Assembly (NCBI GenBank): GCA_016550395.1
Contig: JABXGY010000082.1
Location: forward strand, 1 to 7,391
DNA from: an archaeon
GTDB lineage: Archaea > Asgardarchaeota > Hermodarchaeia > Hermodarchaeales > Hermodarchaeaceae
DNA: 7,391 bases
Direction of reading: 5' to 3'
The notes beneath the pieces were generated by a model. It was not told the origin of the DNA, did no database searches, and worked only from the letters and a program-made list of their open reading frames with translations. A program made the position numbers and the translations under genes. Of this stretch, positions 1-5,725 are shown one piece after another (position 1 is the stretch's first letter; every line of letters starts with the position of its first letter).

Positions 1-118
1 ATAGAAAAGCTATGATAAACCATGTCGTCGCTAAGGCTATCACAACAATTATGGCCCAGTTTGTGACATGTCTAGCTCGTGTAAGATTTTTATCAATCCG
101 GGTATTTGCATGTGACAT
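1..118 (-). CDS. N-terminal fragment of a membrane protein (cut by window edge)
   Basis: The reading frame starts at an ATG (118-116) and stays open for 39 codons to the left edge. An in-frame TGA lies just upstream (codon 3 before the ATG), so the start is well fixed. The first 20 residues are polar and basic (MSHANTRIDKNLTRARHVTN). They are followed by a strongly hydrophobic run at about residues 21-39 (WAIIVVIALATTWFIIAFL), which reads as a first membrane helix or signal anchor; the basic stretch before it predicts a cytoplasmic N-terminus. There is no good SD site. AT-rich TATA-like sequence lies 30-55 nt upstream. The gene follows, on the same strand, a probable terminator after the coiled-coil gene, so it probably has its own transcript. 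The family cannot be recognised from 39 residues. The clean start, hydrophobic segment and fit between promoters make it likely to be real. Confidence 0.6.
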   Translation of the reverse strand, partial: MSHANTRIDKNLTRARHVTNWAIIVVIALATTWFIIAFL

Positions 119-150
119 AGGTTTTCAAATCCGTGTATAGCAATCTTTCG

Positions 151-170
151 CTATAATTTCTCATTTAAAC
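151..170 (-). promoter_or_regulatory. Candidate TATA region for the left-edge membrane gene
   Basis: On the minus strand two TATA-like elements precede the ATG at 118: TTTAAA (169-164) and AATTATAG (158-151). With the usual archaeal spacing of about 25 nt from TATA to transcript start, they would give leaders of roughly 20 and 10 nt. The sequence cannot decide between them. Confidence 0.3.
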
Positions 171-268
171 ATTTATTCATCATCGCAGAAATCTGGAAAA
201 AGTAAAGGTTCATCTTAGATTGTAATGGAAACTAACATTTATGGTAACGAGTCTTTTCTTGACTTAGC

Positions 269-342
269 AGGAAGAAAAAGAGAGAAAAAGGAAGGATATC
301 GAAGAAGCGTGGTAGGGTCTAGTAATCTAGACTACTTCCACG
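269..342 (-). terminator. Hairpin plus T-rich tract after the coiled-coil gene
   Basis: On the minus strand an imperfect inverted repeat (342-308) is built around the stop codon of the upstream gene. CGTGG and GTCTAG on one arm pair with CTAGAC and CCACG on the other, around a loop of about 4 nt. It is followed, after a short spacer, by a pyrimidine tract (295-269) with two runs of five T. Archaeal transcription ends mainly at T-rich tracts, so the tract is the stronger part of the signal. The stop codon TAG (329-327) lies inside the stem. Confidence 0.45.
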
Positions 343-872
343 CCCATTATTACTTGCTCGCGATCCTTCCACTTGCGGTTCATTTGCGAAACCATTTTTC
401 GAAGATCCTTGATATGTCCTATAGCTTCATCGGGATCATCTTCAACCAGAATTAAAGCATCTTCGCAATTCTGATCAAAGACTTGAACTTGGTCTACAAA
501 CCAGGTGTCATATCGGAGCATGTTCATGAGGTCATCTTCTTTGATTTTAATGGCATCAAAGAATGGTCGGTAACCATAATCTGCGTGTTCGATTTGGCTA
601 ATCAGGCGTTCGGTACGGCTAGTGAGAGAGTCTACAGTCTTGTAGGCGGATTCAAGTTCAGTATCAACAACTGCGGAACGGATGTCTTCTATTTTGTCTT
701 GACTGCGGCGTAAGCGGCTGACAATTTGATCACGGAGGATGCGGTCTGCGTTGCGTCGTTCTTCTTTGATACGATATCCCCGCCAACCGGGTACTAGCTT
801 CATAATTTTCTGGGTTAGAGTGCGTTCATCATCGACTTTTTCCATGATAGATGGTTTGTCTTTATCTCCCAA
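327..872 (-). CDS. Soluble helical (probable coiled-coil) protein with a PGWRGY motif
   Basis: This 181-codon protein is almost entirely helix-forming and highly charged, with no membrane segment, signal peptide or cysteine cluster. Its N-terminal quarter has the sequence PGWRGYRIKEERRNADRILRD (split around residues 28-48). A helical region with many Arg, Asp, Glu and Ser follows at about 33-100 and is a likely coiled coil. A second helical region at about 104-172 includes an acidic patch (VEDDPDEA, 143-150). From memory, similar small proteins with a PG-aromatic-x-GY start followed by a charged Arg-rich helix occur as uncharacterised proteins in archaea and bacteria; I cannot name the family and infer no enzymatic role. 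The start is TTG at 872, chosen because a near-perfect SD precedes it; the first ATG (codon 10, 845) has none. A TATA promoter lies just upstream, so the gene can be transcribed apart from the zinc-ribbon pair. A scaffold or membrane-peripheral role is conceivable given its neighbours. Confidence 0.8.
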   Translation of the reverse strand: MGDKDKPSIMEKVDDERTLTQKIMKLVPGWRGYRIKEERRNADRILRDQIVSRLRRSQDKIEDIRSAVVDTELESAYKTVDSLTSRTERLISQIEHADYGYRPFFDAIKIKEDDLMNMLRYDTWFVDQVQVFDQNCEDALILVEDDPDEAIGHIKDLRKMVSQMNRKWKDREQVIMGVEVV

Positions 873-877
873 CGGGA

Positions 878-885
878 ATCACCTC
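878..885 (-). promoter_or_regulatory. Strong SD site that selects a TTG start
   Basis: The minus strand reads GAGGTGAT, an eight-base match to the complement of the conserved 16S rRNA 3' end. It sits 5 nt before TTG (872-870). This supports the TTG start, which adds nine residues compared with the first ATG. Confidence 0.7.
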
Positions 886-915
886 GTTGGTCATTGTCTA
901 GGCATTGGGTTGAAA

Positions 916-925
916 GCTTATAAAA
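916..925 (-). promoter_or_regulatory. TATA-box promoter of the coiled-coil gene
   Basis: The minus strand reads TTTTATAAGC, a canonical archaeal TATA box, preceded by the purine-rich GCGAGA as a possible BRE. Its centre is near 921. A transcript would begin near 895, leaving a leader of about 22 nt that contains the SD at 885-878. The spacing of TATA box, predicted start, SD and TTG codon is internally consistent. Confidence 0.6.
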
Positions 926-1013
926 TCTCGCTACTGTTCTTGAATCGGTTGTTTAGCATACGTGCTCTTTGTAACGGTGTACTCACTTTTGAATTACCGG
1001 GAAGTTTGACTGG

Positions 1014-2018
1014 TTACTTCGCTTTTTCAGCGGTGATACCTCGGAATCCTAAGAAGAGTGTCATGATCCCCAGGGCTGCTGGGATTATTGTGAGTCCGAT
1101 ACCTGCATAGAAAAGGAATTGTGGATCAATTCCTGGGATTGGTAAAATTGATGAACCCTGATACGCAAGGTATGTCATGATGGCTCCAAATCCCATTATA
1201 GCAAACCAGATAATTGCTGAGCCGATTGTCTTTACCTTAAATCCCGTGGTTCTAGGAATCTCTGAGTAGAGAACCCGACCATTTGACGCATCAATAGCAG
1301 CTTCATAGGCTTTTCCGCTTCCCCCAACGTTAAAGCGAATGTGATAGATTGGTACATGAATATAGGCGTGATCTGTGACATTGAAGGTTTCACGAGCATC
1401 TTCAACGCGTTCAGTTTCGCGGTTGATACGGGAGTAGATGATGTTTCGTGTTGTTGCAATTGCTTGTTGCCGTGCCGCGTCTTCACTTACCTTCGAAAAC
1501 AGTACATTAGCAGTATGTTCCTTGGCTTCTTCAAGGTTGAAGAATCGGCGGGATCTGGTTGCAATTGGATAGTTTTGGACTTCACCGCGAACCTTGGGTC
1601 CTGCATAAAGCCGGATTTGGCGAGTTTGTTCTTGGTGGCCAGATTCTGCAACCCATTCCCAGTGGATACTATTATATCGACCTCCAGATTGACCTCGGAA
1701 AGAGGCTTTCCGATCGATTCCACGATAGGAGATGTCACCTTGAACAGTATATACCCAGTAAGGATAATAGGTCATTGCGAGATCAGCGAGCGTAATCTTT
1801 TGGGCTAACTCATTATCAACACCGGGCACCTTTACAAGGTAAGCTTTGAGCGTGTCTAGTGCGTCACGTTCTGTATAATTAACTTGAAGCGCATAGTGTT
1901 CTTTCATCTGGGAGCCTTCTGGTGTGAAGGACGTTCCACAATAAGAACAGGTAATTATAGCATCAGAGGGATGAACGTTTAGTTCTCCCCCACAATTTGG
2001 ACAATGTTTCTTTGCCAT
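1014..2018 (-). CDS. Zinc-ribbon membrane protein (paralogue A)
   Basis: The 334-codon product starts with a zinc ribbon: C6-x2-C9 and C24-x2-C27, 14 residues apart. A central soluble region of about 230 residues follows. It includes TYYPYWVYTV (83-92), a helical stretch at about 162-205, and HVPIYHIRF (221-229) leading into YEAAIDASNGRVLYSEIP (238-255). Two hydrophobic helices at about 265-287 and 301-324 come next, then a short basic tail. The layout predicts a two-helix anchor with the ribbon and central domain on the same side, probably cytoplasmic. ATG (2018) is preceded by AGGTGA at 2031-2026, 7 nt away. The gene begins 30 nt after the stop of its paralogue, so the two are probably co-transcribed. 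Proteins of this form are often annotated only as zinc-ribbon or TFIIB-type-ribbon proteins. The two-helix anchor argues against a transcription factor. The function is unknown. Confidence 0.85.
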   Translation of the reverse strand: MAKKHCPNCGGELNVHPSDAIITCSYCGTSFTPEGSQMKEHYALQVNYTERDALDTLKAYLVKVPGVDNELAQKITLADLAMTYYPYWVYTVQGDISYRGIDRKASFRGQSGGRYNSIHWEWVAESGHQEQTRQIRLYAGPKVRGEVQNYPIATRSRRFFNLEEAKEHTANVLFSKVSEDAARQQAIATTRNIIYSRINRETERVEDARETFNVTDHAYIHVPIYHIRFNVGGSGKAYEAAIDASNGRVLYSEIPRTTGFKVKTIGSAIIWFAIMGFGAIMTYLAYQGSSILPIPGIDPQFLFYAGIGLTIIPAALGIMTLFLGFRGITAEKAK

Positions 2019-2048
2019 TATTATTTCACCTTAGTCCATTTGATTCTT

Positions 2049-3041
2049 TCAATCGCCTTTCTCTGAACTGATTTTGAAGGTTTGGTTAGTTGCTACAACT
2101 GCCACGGCAAGACTTACAACAACCATGGCCAGTGATAGGAATGTCATATCAGATGGTAGTAGTTGCGCGATGAAATAGGTGCCAACTGTTCCGATGAGTA
2201 GAAAGAGAATGCTGATGAAATACATTGCACCTCGAAAAGCTGATGATACAGGGACTTCACCTTTCAGAACTTTTTTCGTGTGTCCATCGACGCCTACACG
2301 ATAAGTTTCCGTACCGAATTGATATCGAACAAGCCAATGTGGGATGTGTAATAGGTAAGAACCCGTCTTTTCAATTCGGCTATGGCAATCCCAAATCTCT
2401 GTTGCTTTTGCGTCAGCACGACTGCGATGTTCTTGTTCAATGAAGGTTTCAGCGATTTCGTATGCATCTCCATCGGTGAGTTCACTGTTCAAGAAGAGGG
2501 GTTTTGATTCAACTTCAGTAATTGTGTTGTAATCAAAGGGCTTTATTTCCCTCTTAGTCACGTGAAGTGCCTTATCCAGTTCATCTTGGCTATAAAAGGT
2601 AGCACCCCGTCGGCAGAGTACATTAACTGAACGATTTTCATTAAAGTCCCCGGTAATCGGTTCGTATTCGATTTTGGTTCGGGAACGACGTTTACCTTGG
2701 GAGTCAGTGTAATATTCGGTTTCGGTGTGTTTTTTGTATCCTTCGTAATGTGTATAGGCGTGCATTGATTCTACCCAAAAGGGAACGAATCGCAGGATCG
2801 CTTCAGTCACTCGGGCTTTACCACCCCGACCTACCCACTCAGTGATTTTCTCTCGAACATCTGCACTATCTATCGTTGGTTCCAAGACGAAATGATTCTC
2901 AATTTTCTCACCCTCGATAGTTGATGTGTAACCACAAAAACCACAGACGATTACTACATCATCTGGCGACACGGTGAGAGGAGCATTGCAGGATTGACAC
3001 TTTAATGCTGTCATGGTTTCTTTAGGCTGTACAGCTTCCAC
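2049..3041 (-). CDS. Zinc-ribbon membrane protein (paralogue B)
   Basis: The 330-codon product has the same layout as the next gene in the unit: a ribbon with C15, C18, C33 and C36 (the same 14-residue gap), RFVPFWVESM (84-93), and LLHIPHWLVRYQF (230-242) followed by YRVGVDGHTKKVLKGEVP (247-264). Two membrane helices follow at about 270-292 and 299-318, then a short charged tail. It differs by an inserted Tyr/Lys/Arg-rich stretch around 95-125 (HYEGYKKHTETEYYTD and the basic GKRRSRTK). The shared ribbon spacing, two aromatic-Pro motifs and membrane tail point to an old duplication followed by strong divergence. I chose GTG (3041) because AAGGAGG lies 7 nt upstream; the ATG at codon 10 (3014) has no SD. 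A weak TATA candidate (CTTAAG near 3083) fits a short leader. Only the general architecture is recognised; no enzymatic residues are evident. Confidence 0.85.
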   Translation of the reverse strand: MEAVQPKETMTALKCQSCNAPLTVSPDDVVIVCGFCGYTSTIEGEKIENHFVLEPTIDSADVREKITEWVGRGGKARVTEAILRFVPFWVESMHAYTHYEGYKKHTETEYYTDSQGKRRSRTKIEYEPITGDFNENRSVNVLCRRGATFYSQDELDKALHVTKREIKPFDYNTITEVESKPLFLNSELTDGDAYEIAETFIEQEHRSRADAKATEIWDCHSRIEKTGSYLLHIPHWLVRYQFGTETYRVGVDGHTKKVLKGEVPVSSAFRGAMYFISILFLLIGTVGTYFIAQLLPSDMTFLSLAMVVVSLAVAVVATNQTFKISSEKGD

Positions 3042-3048
3042 ACTGCTT

Positions 3049-3055
3049 CCTCCTT
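3049..3055 (-). promoter_or_regulatory. Strong SD site that selects a GTG start
   Basis: The minus strand reads AAGGAGG, 7 nt before GTG (3041-3039). The alternative ATG at 3014 is preceded by AAAGAAACC, which is not an SD, so the GTG is preferred. Confidence 0.7.
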
Positions 3056-3118
3056 ACTATCGACAATAACAAGAGTGCCCTTAAGCGTTTCCTCTCATTC
3101 CTAGTGTCATCTGCACAC

Positions 3119-4174
3119 CTAAGAGAAAATGAAATGGTTGAATGTGCCACAATTCAAACATTGTCCCTTTTTGTCAAGTTGGGTGAGGGAAATGTCATAG
3201 ATTTTTCGTTGGATGAGGCGTGTTCCACATTTCCGGCAATAGCTGTTCTCTGCTGGATGATTAGGAACATTACCTAGATAGACATATTGCAGTCCTGCCT
3301 TTCGTCCTAACGAATGTGCATGCTCTAGGGTCGTTATGGGAGTTGATGTTGTTAATCCAAATTGAGAGGCCTTGTAGGCGGGATGGAAGGCACTTACATG
3401 CCAAGGCACCTCTGCTGTAAGTTCATCGTGAATACGATGTGCTATGCGTGAAAGGCATTGCGTGGAATCATTAAACCCAGGGATCACTAAGGTTGTAATC
3501 TCAACCCAAATTCCAAGTTCTTTGGCGAGCCGGGCACTATTCCAAACTTTCTCGATGTCGATTTGACAGTATTTCTGAACAGCTGATCGACAACCTTTGA
3601 TATCGATGTTTATGGCGTCGAGTCCAGCTTCGGCTAATCGTTTTAGCGTGGTCGGTGTCATGTATCCATTGGAAACAAATGTGTTATAGTAACCTGCCTC
3701 GTGAGCAAGTGGCATAACATCCAGGGCATATTCGAAGAAGACAGTCGTGGGCTCATTGAAAGAGAAACTGGTGCCTTGGCAATTTCTACGTTGTATTTCA
3801 ATGATGAATTGCAGAGGAGACAGAAAATTACAGTCTTTTGGATTAGCTTTGCGTTTGCTAATATTCCAGTTTTGACACCATGGACAAGCAAAATTACATC
3901 CCCAGCTCCCAATAGTAAGCGCCCGTGTACCTGGATGAAAATGAAAGAATGGTTTCTTTTCAATCGGATTAGCACTAATGGAGCTGATATCACCATAGGT
4001 GAGTACATACAATTTGCCATTCCTGTTTTCTCGAGCACCGCAATATCCACGTTGTTGGGAAGAGATTTTACACCGGCGTTCACAGACTCCGCATTGCACT
4101 GTGTTTGAATTGATTTTTTCAAAATGTAGTGCAGGACGAATGCATGGACTGGGCTCTAGTTGAGACTTAGACAT
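3119..4174 (-). CDS. amrS: AmmeMemoRadiSam system radical SAM enzyme
   Basis: The 351-codon protein carries the radical SAM motif C93-x3-C97-x2-C100 in GSWGCNFACPWCQNW, which binds the 4Fe-4S cluster that cleaves S-adenosylmethionine. The N-terminal signature of this family is complete: C28, C31, C35 and C45 (CGVC-x3-C-x9-C), then the YGDISS and NPIEKKPFFHFHPG segments (60-82). The C-terminus adds a second cysteine module, C313-x2-C316 and C339-x2-C342, readable as a zinc ribbon. The length is normal for the family. AmrS-type proteins are named for co-occurrence with MEMO1-like and AMMECR1-like proteins; the reaction is not firmly known, and neither partner is in this window. ATG (4174) has no SD, but a TATA-like element lies about 25 nt upstream, so the mRNA may be leaderless. 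It is divergent from the tRNA methyltransferase gene and ends 77 nt before the zinc-ribbon pair on the same strand. Confidence 0.9.
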   Translation of the reverse strand: MSKSQLEPSPCIRPALHFEKINSNTVQCGVCERRCKISSQQRGYCGARENRNGKLYVLTYGDISSISANPIEKKPFFHFHPGTRALTIGSWGCNFACPWCQNWNISKRKANPKDCNFLSPLQFIIEIQRRNCQGTSFSFNEPTTVFFEYALDVMPLAHEAGYYNTFVSNGYMTPTTLKRLAEAGLDAINIDIKGCRSAVQKYCQIDIEKVWNSARLAKELGIWVEITTLVIPGFNDSTQCLSRIAHRIHDELTAEVPWHVSAFHPAYKASQFGLTTSTPITTLEHAHSLGRKAGLQYVYLGNVPNHPAENSYCRKCGTRLIQRKIYDISLTQLDKKGQCLNCGTFNHFIFS

Positions 4175-4194
4175 CTAAGGTCATTAGGTGGAGG

Positions 4195-4202
4195 TAAAAT
4201 TT
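4195..4202. promoter_or_regulatory. Possible shared TATA element between divergent genes
   Basis: TAAAATTT reads AAATTTTA on the other strand, so one element could in principle be read both ways. On the minus strand its centre is about 25 nt before the ATG of the radical SAM gene, which fits a leaderless transcript. On the plus strand it would start a transcript near 4225 and leave a leader of about 65 nt before the methyltransferase. The minus-strand reading is the better supported. Confidence 0.3.
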
Positions 4203-4290
4203 GAGCCTTGGGGTCCTGTTGAATATCAGTTCCCTACTCTTACAGAAGGCTGAAAAGGGACGTTGAACTAGGCAAACTGGTGAAGGCACT

Positions 4291-5079
4291 ATGACCAAAA
4301 TTAGTGATGGCGATCAAGTCCTTTTTTATTTGGATGCACGACGTCATTGGTTACTCCGGGTAGAAACAGGGAAATCCTTTCATCTTCATCGTGGTATTTT
4401 ACATTTTGATGAGGTTATTGGTCAAGAATTTGGAAGCTTTGCTACTACTAGCCTGGGTACCAAAATCGCAGTTTTACCTCCCTTACCTCGAGACATGGCT
4501 ATCAAAATGGGACGACAAACCAATATCGTTTATCCTAAGGATGCAGGATTGATCCTTCTCTTAGCTGGAATCGGTTCAGGTTCAACAGTCGTAGAGGCAG
4601 GAACGGGAAGTGGTGCCCTTGCTTCAATCCTTGGCTATCATGTTTCACCAAACGGTCGGGTAATCTCCTACGAAATCCGAGAAGACTTCGCAGGAGTAGC
4701 CATGAAGAATCTGGATAAAGCGGGATTAAAGGGAATCGTCACCGTGAAACAACAAGATATCCTAGATGGAATTACAGAAAAGAATGTTGATTCAGTGATT
4801 TTAGATTTAGCTGTACCTTGGGACGTTGTTTCCCATGCTTATGATGCACTACGTGGTGGCGGTGTTTTTGTATCTTTTTCACCGACGATTGAACAGACGC
4901 AGCGAACCGTAGAAGCCCTATATGCGTCACATTTCATTGAGATTGTAACCCGTGAGCTTATCGAACGAGAAATCCTTGTTCGACCAGGAAAAACTCGACC
5001 AGCAACTCGGATGATCGGGCACACAGGATTTGTAACCTCAGCACGGAAGGTCTTCCCACCCAAACTTATGCAAACTTAA
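4291..5079 (+). CDS. trmI: tRNA (adenine-N1)-methyltransferase, archaeal TrmI type
   Basis: The 262-codon protein is a class I SAM-dependent methyltransferase that methylates N1 of adenine in the tRNA T-loop. Bacterial TrmI modifies A58; the characterised archaeal enzymes modify A57 and A58, with m1A57 leading to 1-methylinosine. A small N-terminal beta domain (about 1-65) precedes the Rossmann domain. Visible motifs are YPKDAG (81-86), the SAM-binding EAGTGSG (102-108), the acidic YEIRED segment (127-132) expected at the ribose of SAM, and ILDLAVPWDV (170-179) at the catalytic Asp position. The C-terminal RPATRMIGHTGFVTSARK (236-253) is typical of the family, and the length is normal for a homotetrameric TrmI. 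ATG is preceded by GGTGA at 4279-4283, 7 nt away. It is divergent from the radical SAM gene and convergent with the triple zinc-module gene. The family call is secure; the A57/A58 specificity is inferred from archaeal relatives. Confidence 0.93.
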   Translation: MTKISDGDQVLFYLDARRHWLLRVETGKSFHLHRGILHFDEVIGQEFGSFATTSLGTKIAVLPPLPRDMAIKMGRQTNIVYPKDAGLILLLAGIGSGSTVVEAGTGSGALASILGYHVSPNGRVISYEIREDFAGVAMKNLDKAGLKGIVTVKQQDILDGITEKNVDSVILDLAVPWDVVSHAYDALRGGGVFVSFSPTIEQTQRTVEALYASHFIEIVTRELIEREILVRPGKTRPATRMIGHTGFVTSARKVFPPKLMQT

Positions 5080-5136
5080 GAACCTAAGTTAAGGTTCGGG
5101 TAGAACACGGAATAAATTGAATTATTGTGTTTATTC
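5080..5136. terminator. Inverted repeats between convergent genes
   Basis: The 51 nt between the two stop codons hold two inverted repeats. GAACCT (5080-5085) and AGGTTC (5092-5097) form a 6 bp stem with a 6 nt loop. GAATAAA (5110-5116) and TTTATTC (5130-5136) form a 7 bp AT-rich stem that overlaps the end of the minus-strand gene. The stretch from about 5111 to 5135 is AT-rich in both directions, as expected of a two-way terminator. Archaea rely more on T-rich tracts than on stems, so the assignment is moderate. Confidence 0.4.
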
Positions 5137-5598
5137 GAGTGACGCACCACAATTGTGACAAAAACGGGCTTCTGGGGCAGGAACAGGTGAACCGCAACTT
5201 GAGCAGAACTTTCCTGTGGAGGCAGTAGCGGCTTGAGGAGTTGGAACAGCGGATAAGATTGGGTCGAGGAGTGAATTGTTCACAGTTCGCTCTCCTCTTC
5301 CATGTTCAGGACATTGAATGTTTAACTTTGTGGTTAATTTCTCTGCTTTTTGCCCGACAACATCTACAGGTTGCCCACATTTCCGGCACAAAAGAACGTG
5401 TTCTCGAATTAACCCACTTGCCTCTTCATAACGTTGTAATGGTAATGAATATACTACGGTTGCTGTATGAACGGGACAGGACATGTAGAGTTTTACTTTG
5501 TTAGCCGTTGGTTTACTTACTCGGGTAATGATGCGTGGTCGATCACAACGTCGACATTTAAGTTTCTGTTGAACTTCATCTACGGACATAAGAGTCAC
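5131..5598 (-). CDS. Protein with three zinc-binding modules
   Basis: The 155-codon soluble protein is made almost wholly of cysteine modules. Module 1 is C15-x2-C18, then C41-x2-H44. Module 2 is C71-x2-C74, then C96-x2-H99. Modules 1 and 2 share the C-x2-C-x21/22-CP-x-H pattern and so look like an internal duplication. A low-complexity linker (about 109-129, Pro/Ala/Thr/Ser) leads to module 3, C132-x2-C135 and C147-x2-C150 (KFCSSCGSPVP, RFCHNCGASLE), a common zinc-ribbon type. There are no membrane helices. The longest frame begins at GTG (5598). ATG at codon 4 (5589) lies about 28 nt after a good TATA centre, which suggests a leaderless mRNA starting there and a 152-residue product. The three modules suggest binding of nucleic acid or protein partners. 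No specific function is recognised. Confidence 0.85.
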   Translation of the reverse strand: MTLMSVDEVQQKLKCRRCDRPRIITRVSKPTANKVKLYMSCPVHTATVVYSLPLQRYEEASGLIREHVLLCRKCGQPVDVVGQKAEKLTTKLNIQCPEHGRGERTVNNSLLDPILSAVPTPQAATASTGKFCSSCGSPVPAPEARFCHNCGASLE

Positions 5599-5610
5599 GC
5601 TCTTGCTTCC

Positions 5611-5622
5611 ATTATTTAAAAA
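5611..5622 (-). promoter_or_regulatory. TATA box that suggests a leaderless start at 5589
   Basis: The minus strand reads TTTTTAAATAAT, centred near 5617. A transcript would begin about 26-28 nt downstream, at or next to the A of the ATG at 5589-5587. The GTG at 5598 lies too close to the box to be efficiently included and has only a weak GGAAG upstream. Confidence 0.45.
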
Positions 5623-5627
5623 GCAGC

Positions 5628-5636
5628 CTTATAAAC
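5628..5636 (+). promoter_or_regulatory. Candidate TATA box for the dehydratase gene
   Basis: CTTATAAAC matches an archaeal TATA box and would start a transcript near 5658, leaving a leader of about 65 nt. A second candidate, AAATAAAAC near 5690-5698, would leave only a few leader nucleotides. That would fit the lack of a clear SD before the ATG at 5726. Confidence 0.3.
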
Positions 5637-5725
5637 AATAGCAACCAAGCAGGACCACATAGTACTTACTGAGAAATCATCATCTAACTAAATAAAACAT
5701 CGTTACTCAAGAAGAGCTGGTTATT

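Noticed and set aside
225..455. Plus-strand 76-codon frame with an ATG start
   Set aside because: Its 3' half is antisense to the coiled-coil gene and its 5' half runs through the purine side of the probable terminator, which gives a low-complexity Lys/Glu/Arg stretch. It has no SD and no recognisable domain.
739..1110. Plus-strand 123-codon frame across the 873-1013 gap
   Set aside because: It overlaps the ends of two well-supported minus-strand genes and runs through a clear TATA promoter. The product has no domain or SD.
1341..1808. Plus-strand 155-codon frame
   Set aside because: It is wholly antisense to the zinc-ribbon membrane gene, which has clear motifs, membrane helices and an SD. 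The product has no recognisable domain.
3087..3125. Weak inverted repeat (CCTAGTGT and ACACCTAAG) after the radical SAM gene
   Set aside because: It pairs over only four consecutive bases plus a bulged extension and has no T-rich tract, so it is not supported as a terminator.
3658..4122. Two long overlapping frames (154 codons minus, 135 codons plus at 3701-4108)
   Set aside because: Both are shadows of the radical SAM gene, whose cysteine motifs are intact in its own frame.
4201..4266. Tiny ORF (21 codons, TTG start) with GGAGGT 5 nt upstream, in the leader before the tRNA methyltransferase gene
   Set aside because: Its SD at 4190-4195 lies at or before the only TATA-like element, so it would probably not be on the transcript. 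At 21 codons the frame carries little evidence, and another short frame (4188-4253, GTG start) overlaps it.
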